Assembly (NCBI RefSeq): GCF_013373795.3
Contig: NZ_CP088025.1
Coordinates: 1 to 64,000 of the forward strand
Source of the DNA: Bradyrhizobium quebecense
GTDB taxonomy: Bacteria; Pseudomonadota; Alphaproteobacteria; Rhizobiales; Xanthobacteraceae
DNA: 64,000 bases
Reading direction: 5' to 3'
Below are positions 46,301 through 55,121 of the stretch, piece by piece. The translations under genes and the position numbers were made by a program. The notes below the pieces were generated by a model. It saw nothing but the letters and a program-made list of their open reading frames with translations. It was not told the DNA's origin and searched no databases. Each line of letters starts with the position of its first letter. The first letter of the stretch is position 1.

Positions 46301-47631
46301 TCAGGCGGCGGCGGTTATGGGCTGACGGTCAGTCGGTTTGGCGATGACCTCGATCCCGTCGTTGAATGTCACACCGAGAACGAGTTTTGGCAACTGGTTG
46401 TGGCCATCGAGACGACGCCAGCTTTTCTGCGCGGCCTCAAGCAGTTTGAAGACCATCGCGAGCGCCGTTCTGTTGGACAGGCAGCCCTTCGATCGGATCG
46501 TGCGGTGGCGCACGGTAGCGAAGGTGCTTTCAATGGGATTGGTGGTCCGCAGGTGTTTCCAGTGTTCGGCCGGGAAGTCGTAGAACGCCAGTAGCGTGTC
46601 CCGATCCTTGCTCAGGCAGTCGGCCGCCTTCTCGTATTTGGGCGTGTAGCTCTCGATGAAGGCGTCGAACGCCAGCTCGGCGGCGGCCTTGGTTTCGGCC
46701 ATCCAGATCTCCTGCAACGCGCGTTTGGCTTTAGGCTGCTGGCTCTTCGGCAACTTGGCGATCACGTTGGCGGTCTTGTGTACCCAGCAGCGCTGCTCGC
46801 GCGTTTTCGGCCAGACCTCGCCGGCGGCCTTCCAGAACCCGAGCGCGCCGTCGGCGATGGTGAGCCGCGGCGGCACGCCGAGCCCGCGCCGCTTCAGGTC
46901 GAGCAGCAGATCGCGCCAGTCCTGCGCGCTCTCGCGGGCGCCATCGGTGAAGCCGACCAGTTCCTTGCGGCCTTCCGGCGTCGCGCCGATCAGCACCAGG
47001 ATGCAATGCTTTTCGTCTTCGAGGCGTGCTTGGAGATGGATGCCATCGGCCCAGATGTAGACGTAGCGCTTCGCCGACAGATCGCGCCTCTGCCACGCGG
47101 TGTGTTCGTCAAGCCAACCGTCCTTCAGACGGCCGATGGCGGATGCCGACAACCCGGCAGCATCCTTGCCGAGCAGCGCCGCCAGAGCCTCGGAGAAGTC
47201 GCCGGTGGAGATACCCTTCAGGTAAAGGATCGGCAGCAGCGTCTCGATCGATTTCGAGCGGCGCATGTAGGGCGGCAGGATCGACGGAGAGAACCGGATG
47301 CGGTCGGGATCGGTAGCCTCCGCCTCGCGATCGCGTACACGCGGCTGGCGGACGCCGACCGGACCGATACCGGTCATCACCTCGCGTTCCGGCAGGTGAC
47401 CGTGGCGCACGAGCGCTGGTGGCCGTCCGCAGTCTTCAAATCGGCATGCTTGCCGAGAAAGTCCGCGACCTCGGCCTCGACCGCCTGGGCCAACAGAGCA
47501 CGCGCCCCATTGCGCAAGATTTCGGTGAGTTGATCGTCGACGTTTCCTGGCTGAATCAACTTGATGATGTTATCTTTGGACACGGCATATCGCTCCTTCG
47601 GTGGAGAAGTGGAGGCGTCAAGCACCCCCAC
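46301..47631 (-). pseudogene. IS256-family transposase, single-base frameshift
   Basis: Start at 47631 (MGVLDASTSPPKERYAVS; an inner start at 47580 also fits). Catalytic context complete: YIWADGIHLQARLED, PRLTIADGALGFWKA and NPIESTFATVRHRT. The first 75 residues and the remaining 365 are in different frames. At about 47406 the text CAGCGCTCGTGCGCC lacks one C needed to read HQRLVRHGHLPERE. Everything else is intact, so the loss is recent. Confidence 0.88.
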
Positions 47632-47725
47632 GATATGCCGCCTTCCCGATTCCCGCCGTCACCAACTTTCAGCGATAGCTCGTCTCCGTGCGCGCCAAAG
47701 CCATCCTCGCCGGGATCATCGATCG

Positions 47726-48233
47726 CTAGGGGGCGCCGGGGGCAGCGCAGCAAATAGCCAAATCAAGCATCGGGCCGTACAGCCTGCCGGCTCCGATCAA
47801 TAGTTCTTCCGCGACAATTTCGATAGCGCGCCAGCTTTCCGCCACGAGCGTCTTTGCTTTCGCCTCATAGTGCTCGCGCGGCTCCGGCAATTGCGTCATT
47901 GCGCTGGTGATGTTGGCTTCGTCATCGCCAGCACAAAGCAGCCGGCCGGTGAAGCGAGCTTCCGCGAATGGCCCTGCCATCGTGATCAAGATTTCAGTCT
48001 TGGGGCTGGCCTTCTCGTGCCACATGTGCCCATGTGCGACCCATAAAAGGAATGATGGCAACACACGCGACCTCTATGTCTAGTGCGCGAGCAATCACTG
48101 CATGACCCGCCTCGTGATATGCAGCGATCTCGCGCTCTTCGAATACTTCGGTGTACTCCTGCTCGATATCCGGAGGATGGCAGCGCGACCCCAGGGGCCT
48201 GACATTGCTAGGGCGTAACTTTAACGCGCGCAT
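47726..48233 (-). pseudogene. M41-type zinc-metallopeptidase-like protein, frameshifted
   Basis: From ATG 48233 it reads EREIAAYHEAGHAVIARALDIEV, the HEAGH zinc motif of FtsH-type (M41) peptidase domains, without any AAA domain. After a shift near 48010 it continues SPKTEILITMAGPFAEARFTG, where the conserved AGxxAE supplies the third-ligand region. Small stand-alone proteins of this kind are common in rhizobia. The shift makes a full product unlikely. Confidence 0.65.
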
Positions 48234-48282
48234 CCGCGTTATGGAAGAGAGCTTCCGTTTTGGAGGCCGCCTAGGTGTCGGC

Positions 48283-48402
48283 CTACGCGCTTCGAGCTTC
48301 GAGCTTCGCGATCGCGGCAAGCACGACGGCCGTTGCGACCTTCCGTTGAGACCATTGTGTGAGCGCCTCAATGGCGATCTTCAACGCCCCTTCACGGGTC
48401 AT
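48283..48402 (-). CDS. 39-residue hypothetical protein (paralogue of 40664-40819)
   Basis: ATG 48402, preceded by TGTGGAGAT exactly as in the paralogue. Reads MTREGALKIAIEALTQW, then VATAVVLAAIAKLEARSA. Upstream of the peptidase-like gene on the same strand. Soluble and helical. Function unknown. Confidence 0.55.
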   Translation of the reverse strand: MTREGALKIAIEALTQWSQRKVATAVVLAAIAKLEARSA

Positions 48403-48444
48403 GGCATGATCTCCACAGCGTGCACCAACCAGAGCATTTTCCGA

Positions 48445-48880
48445 TCACGTCCAGCATGGAGCTGCCAAAGCCCATCCGGCGAAGTCATAGGCACCGAAAG
48501 GACTCGGCATGGCCAGGGCAACCTCTGCGGTCACGTCGGTTGTGCGCGTCACGAGGCCGCGGTCCGGATGGTAAGATGCCGCAGCAGCGCGGCGATCTGT
48601 GGCCATATCATTGGGCCGGCGTCCGGCTCGATCTCCGAGCCAACCGCCCAAGGGTGCAGCAGCAATTCCTACTGCATTGCTGACGACCGTGCTCGCAAAG
48701 GCGAGAGGCGGCAACTTGCAGGACGTTTCGGGCAGGACACTGCGCAACCAAAATCCGAACGGCAGCGTACCGGCACCGAGCAGAAACGCGATCCGCCATC
48801 CGTACGCGTCCAGCGCCTCGCTTGTTATGGCGACGGAGAGTATTTCTCCGACCAGCGCTCCGCGCCGTTTCTTTCGCTCC
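48445..48880 (-). pseudogene. Major-facilitator transporter fragment
   Basis: Two membrane segments are recognisable: EALDAYGWRIAFLLGAGTLPFGFWLRSVLPET and VVSNAVGIAAAPLGGWLGDRAGRRP. The second has the GxLxDRxGRRP loop motif of MFS proteins (metabolite:H+ symporter type). The segment between and after them is missing, and IS91/IS701 pieces begin at 48887. Confidence 0.65.
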
Positions 48881-48886
48881 GCCTGA

Positions 48887-48908
48887 CTAGCACTACTTTG
48901 GCAGATTT
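48887..48908. repeat. 22-bp match to the left end of the IS701-like element
   Basis: CTAGCACTACTTTGGCAGAT and the next two bases (48887-48908) are identical to 31736-31757. No transposase follows here, so it is a solo end. Confidence 0.75.
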
Positions 48909-48936
48909 TGGCGATTGATCGGCGAAACTGGATTGA

Positions 48937-49425
48937 ACGAAGCCGCTGCCGCGGCGTAGGGGGCAAGGTGGCATAGATCGCCTCCTGGCTGAGAGGATGT
49001 GGGTGTTGGAGCCCACCCCCTCAGACAGGAGTATCGAGATGGCCGATTTGAGCCCTCTTCGCCGCCGCCTGATCGAAGACATGACCGTCCGCAATCTGTC
49101 GCCGGCGACGCAAAGATCCTACATCAGCGCGGTTTCGAAGTTCAGCCGCTATTTTGGCCGATCGCCTGACCGGTTAGAGCTGGAAGACGTCCGCGCCTTC
49201 CAGGTGCATTTGGTCTCGACCGGCATCTCATGGCCGGCGCTGAACCAGATCGTCTGTGCGCTACGGTTTTTCTACGGCGTCACGCTCGGCGAGGCGCTCA
49301 TCCCAGAGCGCATTCCCTATGCGCGAGAACCGCGCAAGCTGCCGGTCGTTCTCAGCGCCGACGAAGTGGTTCAGTTTCTTGAAGCGGTATCGAGCCTGAA
49401 GAGCCGCGCCGCTCGGGGAATACGC
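48937..49425 (+). pseudogene. IS91-element end with truncated tyrosine integrase
   Basis: About 490 bases match 35245-35725 in reverse complement: the element end from GATTGAAC, the leader, and the first 140 residues of the integrase (start 49039, MADLSPLRRRLIEDM). The match stops after LKSRAA at 49425, where an IS1380 fragment begins. No catalytic residue remains. Confidence 0.88.
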
Positions 49426-49579
49426 AGGACAACTTCGCGGCCAAGCCGAGGCGCCGGTCCGCCATGGCCAGAAGCATGACGCCGCCATCCGACGTCAGCT
49501 TGCCGCCGTCGAACGAGGCTGTGATCTTCTTGCGGGAAACGGCTGGAAATGAGAACGGCAGACTCGTATCGTCGGTCAT
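49425..49579 (-). pseudogene. IS1380-family transposase, N-terminal fragment
   Basis: About 50 residues from ATG 49579: MTDDTSLPFSFPAVSRKK, FDGGKLTSDGGVMLLAMADRRLGLA. This is the conserved IS1380 N terminus. The rest is lost. Confidence 0.78.
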
Positions 49580-49984
49580 GGCGAGTGTGGCGGCCCGGAT
49601 GCGCGGAGGGTGGGTGTCAGCAACCGAATCCTACGCCATCTCAGCGGCTTACGCCACGCTCGCCAGCCTCTCAACAAGCCGCTGATGAATAAGACGGGCT
49701 AGCCGAGCTAGGCCGCGGACAGTGGATCCCCGATTTCACCGCTTGAGGGGTTCCGGGTTTTCCTTGTGTATCCTGATGAGCTCCATCAGGTTTTCGATGC
49801 CGAAGCCGGTGAACGCCATGACGCCTTCGTCACCTATGCCGTAAACCCAGATGACGCCGTCCTCCGGATCGGAAGCAGGAAGCGCGACGCTGCTGCGCCG
49901 TCCGCCGGCGGCGCCATCCGCTTGTCCACGCAGACCAGCTGCAGCAGCTCGGCCATCGCGCGCTCGCCGGCCTCCGCCAGGCTA

Positions 49985-50584
49985 GCGCCGCTGATGATTA
50001 CGGGCGGCAGCGCTCTTCCAGTTCTTCAGTCGCTGCAGAACTTCTCTAACTTCAAGATTGGGGCCGTTCCGTTCAGCGTCCTTATTGCGGCCGGTCTGGT
50101 CGCGGTGGTTTCGATCCTGATCAATGGCACCATCGTTGGGCGGCGCTATATCGCGGTAGGTGCCAATCCAGCGACGGCGCAATCATCCGGCATCAAGATT
50201 TTGCGGTATCAGATTGGTACATATGTGGCGGCGGCCATTTGCTACGCGATCACCGGAATTCTTCTTGCAGGCTTTGTCGGCTACGCCTCGCCTACCGCAG
50301 GAAGCGACTACCTCTTGCCAAGCATTGCTGCAGTCGTCGTGGGAGGCACTCCGTTCACAGGCGGTCGTGGAAGCGTGATCGCAAGTGGCGCCGCAGCCTT
50401 GTTCATGGCGCAACTGGGACAGATGGTGCTCGCGCTCGGGGCGGGACCGGCTCAGCAATTGCTCGTTCAGGCCGCAACAATCGTCTTGGCGACCTCGATC
50501 CGCAGAATTCCGGTCAAATCGCTGCTGCCGTTCACGAACTCTCGCATGGCAGAGCAATCGACTGGTTCCGATGCGAGGGGTTGA
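49985..50584 (+). pseudogene. Sugar ABC transporter permease, C-terminal half
   Basis: About 195 residues with several membrane helices: FSVLIAAGLVAVVSILINGTIVGRRYIAVGANPATA, QIGTYVAAAICYAITGILLAGFVGYASPTAG, LPSIAAVVVGGTPFTGGRGSV. GxNxxAAxxSGI and GGTxxxGGRGS are the hallmarks of RbsC-type permeases for ribose-class sugars. The first helices are absent and the upstream frame is unrelated, so the gene is truncated at its 5' side. No ATPase or binding protein lies next to it. Confidence 0.75.
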
Positions 50585-50912
50585 CGACCGAGAAAGTCGC
50601 ATCGGCGGGCGCCCACTTAGGCGTGGAGAGGACGAGCTTGACGGTTCATCAGCAACACCTTCCGAAAAACGACTATGAGCCTTCCCAGCACCATTGCTGA
50701 AGTCCCCCAACATAACCGCCGGCTGTGGGTGACGAATGAGAGGTAATATATTGCTTACACTCGAGCGATCCTGTCTCGGGCGACTTCCGAGGGACGGCGA
50801 AGACAGCGGATGGCGGCGCGTACGGACAAGTGAACTTGGCGCTTGCAGGCTAGTAGGGGATGCTCCACTCAACTAGAATTGAAGAGGCTCGAACATGGTT
50901 GGAGGCTTCATC
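50585..50912. other. Upstream region of the cobalt operon
   Basis: No gene recognised. I looked for a cobalamin riboswitch (B12 box GCCACTG and the AGGGAA segment) and did not find one. GAAGAGGCTCGAACATGG supplies an alternative start at 50895; the family start MAAITSLP at 50913 is preferred. Confidence 0.4.
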
Positions 50913-51122
50913 ATGGCCGCGATTACTTCACTTCCGATTGCTCGTCCCGTCGCGATCCCCCTGCGGGAAATCTTGCCTTGGGCTGTCTTCGGAGGCTTGT
51001 TGCTTGTTCTCGGTATCTACTTCATCGGCGTGGAGCAGGGCGCGACAGCATTGTTCAACGGCACCTATGTGCATGAGTTTGTCCACGACGGGCGTCACCT
51101 CCTCGGCTTCCCCTGCCACTGA
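50913..51122 (+). CDS. cbtB: Cobalt transporter subunit CbtB
   Basis: 69 residues. One membrane helix (ILPWAVFGGLLLVLGIYFIGVEQ) and the diagnostic C terminus VHEFVHDGRHLLGFPCH, whose histidines probably bind cobalt. CbtA and CbtB form a predicted B12-regulated cobalt uptake system in the inner membrane of many proteobacteria. It lies 75 bases upstream of cbtA on the same strand. Intact. The frame opens at 50895 but the start at 50913 fits the family length. Confidence 0.92.
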   Translation: MAAITSLPIARPVAIPLREILPWAVFGGLLLVLGIYFIGVEQGATALFNGTYVHEFVHDGRHLLGFPCH

Positions 51123-51197
51123 GCATCGCTTTCGTCCGACGAGTTTCCAGGATGCTCGTCGGATTTGGGCAACGTTCGCCTGGCGAAGCGAATATCG

Positions 51198-51971
51198 ATG
51201 ATGGGAAAGCTCCTTGCGCGCGGGATGATTGTCGGCCTCGTCGCCGCGCTTCTCTCGTTTGGCTTTCTCAAGGTATTTGGTGAGCCGTCGATCGAGCGGG
51301 CGATTGCCTTCGAAAAGGTGATGGAGGCGGCCGCGGCGAAACAGGCCGCTCACGAAGGGGCGCTACCGCCGGCGGGCGAGAGTGAACCGGAACTCGTTAG
51401 CCGGGGCGTTCAGTCTGGCATCGGATTGCTGGTTGGCTTGTGCGTCTACAGCGCGGCCTGCGGTGGTCTCTTTGCCCTCGCGTTTGCGCTAGCCTATCGA
51501 CGCATGGGCGATTTTAGTCCTCGAGCTACGTCGGCTTTGCTTGCGGCTGCGGGATTCATCAGCGTTTACGTGACGCCGATGCTCAAATATCCGGCCAGTC
51601 CGCCGTCTGTCGGCCTGCCGGAGACGATCGACATGAGAACGAGCCTCTATTTTGCAATGGTCCTGATCTCGCTTGCAGCGATGATCGCGGCGGGAGTGCT
51701 GCGGAGGCGCGTCAATAGCCGCTTTGGCGAGTGGAATTCGGCGCTAATCGCGGGGGGGGGCTATGTCGTCGTGATGATCTTTATTTCGCTAGCGATGCCC
51801 GCACTCGATGAAGTACCCGACGGTTTCCCGGCCACGTTACTTTGGCAGTTTCGCATCGCGTCGTTTGGTGGCCAAATCGTCATGTGGGCAACGCTGGGTC
51901 TGTTGTTTGGCGTAGCGGCCGAGCGAGCGCTTGTCGAGCGGCGACTACCTTTACGCGACGCGATGGTATGA
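51198..51971 (+). CDS. cbtA: Cobalt transporter subunit CbtA
   Basis: 257 residues from ATG 51198 (MMGKLLARGMIVGLVAALLSF). Five or six membrane helices, with the family pattern FGEPSIERAIAFE in the first periplasmic loop, GVQSGIGLLVGLCVYSAACGGLFALAFALAY and YVTPMLKYPASPPSVG. It acts with CbtB in cobalt entry. The next gene's ATG follows its TGA directly (51969-51974). Intact. Confidence 0.92.
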   Translation: MMGKLLARGMIVGLVAALLSFGFLKVFGEPSIERAIAFEKVMEAAAAKQAAHEGALPPAGESEPELVSRGVQSGIGLLVGLCVYSAACGGLFALAFALAYRRMGDFSPRATSALLAAAGFISVYVTPMLKYPASPPSVGLPETIDMRTSLYFAMVLISLAAMIAAGVLRRRVNSRFGEWNSALIAGGGYVVVMIFISLAMPALDEVPDGFPATLLWQFRIASFGGQIVMWATLGLLFGVAAERALVERRLPLRDAMV

Positions 51972-52565
51972 ATGGTTGCGCGCCGGACCGGCACGATCCG
52001 CCTTCATCTGCTGTGTTCAGCCTCCACATGCTCACGCAATGCTGTTGCATTCGCATCCGACGGTTCTCTCGATTCTAGCGTTCGAGAGGGACTGTCTAAG
52101 CTTCCCGGCCATCTCTCCTTCTTCAATGCTGTTTTGCGCAGCCCGTCACTTTGCGCGGGCCAGACTGCGGAGATGCTTGGCCTCGAGGCAGCAGTCCTGC
52201 CGCAGTTGCGGGACTGCGATTTCGGCTCCTGGATAGGGCTATCCCTTGAAGAAGTTCGACTAAAGGCCCCTGAGGGTCTTGCCGTCTGGCTACGAGATCC
52301 ACGTGCCGCACCGCACGGAGGAGAGTCGTTCGTGGATGTGGTGAGGCGCGTCGGCCAATGGATGGACGGGTTGTCCTCCAATCCTCGGTCAATCCTTGCA
52401 ATTTCGCACACGTCGGTCATCCGCGCAGCAATCGTGCATGCTCTTGGAGTCGGCCCTGACTCTTTTCGGCACATCGACATCGCGCCGTTGACGCGAGCCG
52501 AACTCTCAGCATTTGGCGAGCGCTGGACATTCTCGGCGCTGGTGCCCTTGAAGGATGTGCGATGA
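51972..52565 (+). CDS. Histidine-phosphatase-superfamily protein, first catalytic motif altered
   Basis: 197 residues of the phosphoglycerate-mutase-like fold, close to proteins that accompany cobalt and B12 genes (CobC-like alpha-ribazole phosphatases). The second half is normal: LRDCDFGSWIGLSLEEV, PHGGESFVDVVRRV and AISHTSVIRAAIVHAL with the second catalytic His. The first motif, normally RHG or CHG after the first strand, reads LLCSAST here, so the phospho-accepting His is replaced by Ser. Either the protein is not a phosphatase or the start region is damaged. It overlaps the next gene by ATGA. Confidence 0.75.
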   Translation: MVARRTGTIRLHLLCSASTCSRNAVAFASDGSLDSSVREGLSKLPGHLSFFNAVLRSPSLCAGQTAEMLGLEAAVLPQLRDCDFGSWIGLSLEEVRLKAPEGLAVWLRDPRAAPHGGESFVDVVRRVGQWMDGLSSNPRSILAISHTSVIRAAIVHALGVGPDSFRHIDIAPLTRAELSAFGERWTFSALVPLKDVR

Positions 52566-53227
52566 CCAGTCGGCTCGAGAGAATGTTGGCCAATGCGGGG
52601 TGCGTATGGCTCTTCACCGTCGCCTCTTGGCTCGCGGTCTGCGCACCAGCCTGGGCACATCATCAAATTGTGCGAAAAGGCCCTGTGGTCGGGATTGCTA
52701 TTCCTGCTATTGCTCATGGAGAAATGCTCGTCATTGCCAAATATCGTGCCACGATCCTCGATCAGGCCACTCACCATCTGCAAACGGATCCGATCTTCCT
52801 CCGGCTCGCGGGTTTCGTCAGCCTGCAATACTTTGCGTGTGTTTGGGGCCTTGTTCCGGGCAGTCTGACCGATGAGGGTAGTCCCTTCAATGAATGCTCG
52901 CACGCCTATCTCGCAGGCGCACGTGCGCTCTTGGCGCACATGGCAGAAATGAGTGACGGTCAATCGGCTGCGAAGGCTCTTCAAGAACGGATCAACACTG
53001 AGCTCAGCAGTGACCCCGCCTTTGGCGCCATCTGCTCGAACAGTGCCGAAACCTTCGATAGCGGCGTCATCGTTTGGCCGGACTGGGGCATTGCATTCAC
53101 GCATTCGCCCACCGTCCTGATGCTTTCCGGTTTGTCGGCGCTCGCCGTCATTGGACTCTGGAGTCTTCATTTTATCTTCAATCTGAAAAGAAGGGCGACG
53201 CGTGCCTCGAACCTAATCCCCTTTTGA
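52562..53227 (+). CDS. Exported membrane-anchored protein of the cobalt operon
   Basis: 221 residues. Signal peptide or first helix GCVWLFTVASWLAVCAPAWA, then a periplasmic domain with AHHQIVRKGPVVGIAIPAIAHGEM and conserved-looking cysteines (ACVWG, NECSH, GAICSN), and a C-terminal helix (VLMLSGLSALAVIGLWSLHFIF) followed by KRRATR. Translationally coupled to the phosphatase-like gene. The His/Cys content and the operon suggest metal handling, but I do not recognise the family. Confidence 0.75.
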   Translation: MTSRLERMLANAGCVWLFTVASWLAVCAPAWAHHQIVRKGPVVGIAIPAIAHGEMLVIAKYRATILDQATHHLQTDPIFLRLAGFVSLQYFACVWGLVPGSLTDEGSPFNECSHAYLAGARALLAHMAEMSDGQSAAKALQERINTELSSDPAFGAICSNSAETFDSGVIVWPDWGIAFTHSPTVLMLSGLSALAVIGLWSLHFIFNLKRRATRASNLIPF

Positions 53228-53524
53228 GTTGTGGGCAGACTGGAGATCGCTCAGCTTGCCATCATCGACGAATGAAACCGATGTTTTCCGGACAAGCACA
53301 ATGACGGCCGCGATAGAAACGATGACCAAGAGCATTGACGTGGAGATCGATCAGCGTGACGTTCACGCCACGCCAATGATTCCCTCTAACCTTCGGCGGC
53401 GTTGTGGCAAATCGTCCTCTGTTTGCGGGAATGACTTCAAGTGCGTTCCGCGAAGACCTGCGAGCGTGATCTCAAACGTCGCTCGAATTTCCAATCCACC
53501 CGTACAACCCAGCTAATGCAATGG
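53228..53524. other. Interval without a supported gene
   Basis: Short frames only (for example from 53301). Nothing recognised; probably the end of the cobalt transcription unit and a decayed junction with IS21. Confidence 0.4.
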
Positions 53525-53776
53525 TCACCCAGTCGCCCGCACCAAATGCGCCTTGCTCTCATTCCCTGCCAGCAACCGATCAAGCTCGGCACTCCAGGCA
53601 CCCATCTTCGGGAGCGGCTGCGTCTCGCGCTCGTACCGGAACTCCGTCGCTTGAGAACGAATGACCTTGCGAACCACCTTCCGAGATACGCCAAGTTCTC
53701 GGCAGATCGCCTTGATCGGACGACCATCAACAAAGTAGGCGCGACGGATCTTACCAATCGTCTCCACCACCAGCAT
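53525..53776 (-). pseudogene. istA: IS21-family transposase istA, N-terminal fragment
   Basis: From ATG 53776: MLVVETIGKIRRAYFVDGRPIKAICRELGVSRKVVRKVIR, the IS21 N-terminal HTH in consecutive parts, then EFRYERETQPLPKMG and LLAGNESK. It stops at 53525; the catalytic rve domain is missing. The frame also opens at 53794. The text AAGGACCCCGTTTTCGGGGT and following bases near 53860 resembles the terminal region of such elements. Confidence 0.8.
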
Positions 53777-53864
53777 CCCAACCTCGGCTTCCATGACTCG
53801 ATGGAAGCCACTGTGGCCCTTATCCCGGGGTCCCGATTAGATGCCGATCACCCCGAAAACGGGG

Positions 53865-53985
53865 TCCTTATTCCATGCCGAAACACACCGCTGGGCGGCA
53901 AAGCCGATCATCTCGCGCAACAGATCGGCATCAGGGGGCTTCTCCACGAGCGTCCGCAGGTTCATCATATCGTCGGTCATCGGTG
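53865..53985 (-). pseudogene. IS256-family transposase, N-terminal scrap
   Basis: Thirty-five residues from ATG 53985: [29 protein letters not shown], the conserved start of an IS256 transposase. Cut by the IS21 end. Confidence 0.7.
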
Positions 53986-54046
53986 GTTCCTCGGTTGCGT
54001 TGGCGTGTCGCAACCCGATCCTACCGGAGAACTGCCGGTGACCACC

Positions 54047-54102
54047 GCAAAGCCGCCCGCCCGCTACGGCGCTATTTGAGGCGCGCGTGCGGGCGGCTTT
54101 GC
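54047..54102 (+). terminator. Strong hairpin, 14-bp stem
   Basis: GCAAAGCCGCCCGC (54047-54060) pairs perfectly with GCGGGCGGCTTTGC (54089-54102). The stem itself ends in a run of T as in bidirectional rho-independent terminators. Confidence 0.6.
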
Positions 54103-54151
54103 TCTACCGACCGACACCATCACTGAGGACACGACCAACGTTCGGTCTCGG

Positions 54152-54204
54152 CACGCTACGAGAAGGCCCCGCGAACTGGTTGTGGCCACGCCCGTCGGCT
54201 GAGC
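54152..54204 (+). pseudogene. Scrap of cassette-1-type serine recombinase
   Basis: About 50 bases match 10612-10667 (CGCTACGAGAAGGC, GAACTGGTTGTGGC, GCCCGTCGGCT) with small differences. Nothing else of that gene remains here. Confidence 0.6.
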
Positions 54205-54297
54205 ATGAGCACAAACGGCTTGAAGCGCACGTAGCGTCAGGTTGTACGATCATAGGTGTTTGCGAACGGCCCTAGAGCCGTTCATCGAGGAGTAAAA

Positions 54298-54414
54298 ATG
54301 CTTCGATTCTCAAATGGAGATCCACTTAGCCTTACTAGCGCGGCGGCGCGAGCGATTGAGCTCGGTGAGCTGGATGCCTGTTATCGCGAGCTCACAGGCC
54401 GCCAGCGTCCGTAG
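54298..54414 (+). CDS. 38-residue hypothetical protein
   Basis: ATG 54298 stands 6 bases after CGAGGAG, a strong site. Reads MLRFSNGDPLSLTSAAARAI, then ELGELDACYRELTGRQRP. Helical, soluble. It precedes another small gene by 51 bases on the same strand. Not recognised. Confidence 0.5.
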   Translation: MLRFSNGDPLSLTSAAARAIELGELDACYRELTGRQRP

Positions 54415-54465
54415 AACAGAAGAAACGGCTGCTTATTTCACGATGCAAGTAGCGAGAATGAGTGA

Positions 54466-54810
54466 TTGAGCGACGATCTCCATCTTGAAGAGAAAGCCAT
54501 CAAGGCGGTACTGTTTTACCGAGAGGCTCTTACCGCTGCCGAGAAGTCTGAAACCGTGCAAGCGCTCGCACATCGAGCGCTCATGAACATGCTGCCCGAG
54601 CTCGAGCGCGCAGTTCTCGAGGATCGATCTCCATCAATACGGAGCAAGCTGTTTGATGCCGGTGCGAAAGCGGTCGTTCGATTGAATGAGGCGCGGCAGG
54701 TCTTGGATGAGGCGACCGCACGGTTAGAGGGAGCTCGCCAGGCCCTGGCGGCTCTCGAGGGGCAGCTCGGATACATTCCAAATGTTCCGGCGACAGCAAA
54801 TCGAATTTAG
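54466..54810 (+). CDS. Helical hypothetical protein
   Basis: 114 residues with a proposed TTG start at 54466 (SDDLHLEEKAIKAVLFYREAL). Long amphipathic helices, including LNEARQVLDEATARLEGARQALAALEGQ, suggest a coiled coil. A short frame from ATG 54442 (MQVARMSD) runs into a TGA just upstream, so a small indel at the start is possible. Not recognised. Confidence 0.55.
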   Translation: MSDDLHLEEKAIKAVLFYREALTAAEKSETVQALAHRALMNMLPELERAVLEDRSPSIRSKLFDAGAKAVVRLNEARQVLDEATARLEGARQALAALEGQLGYIPNVPATANRI

Positions 54811-55121
54811 ATGACGGCTGCGTGAGCACTGTCGTGAACTGACGGAGAAGATCTGGATGGCTCGCGTCGCGAGCGGGCATCTGAAAGTTGAGCCCGCAAT
54901 GTAGCGGGGTCTATCGCGTCAGTACGTCAATTTCGCTGCTCGACCGTTGGACAATGCGGCGCCTCCGATCTGCTCGCATTCCTGAGGCAACCACGATGCT
55001 CGGCCCGGCGCGCCGCCGAAGTGTCTCGCGGAGAATGCGCAACGCTCTTAAGAAATTGATAGTGCAGCAAAATCATGTTGGAACTCGATAGACAAGTCGC
55101 TGATTGCGCTCGTTAGAAATG
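54811..55121. other. Interval without a supported gene
   Basis: No frame with a recognisable motif. Ends at the ISNCY remnant. Confidence 0.4.

Noticed and set aside
50585..50912. Cobalamin riboswitch upstream of cbtB
   Set aside because: Neither the B12 box nor the AGGGAA core could be found; left as unknown leader.
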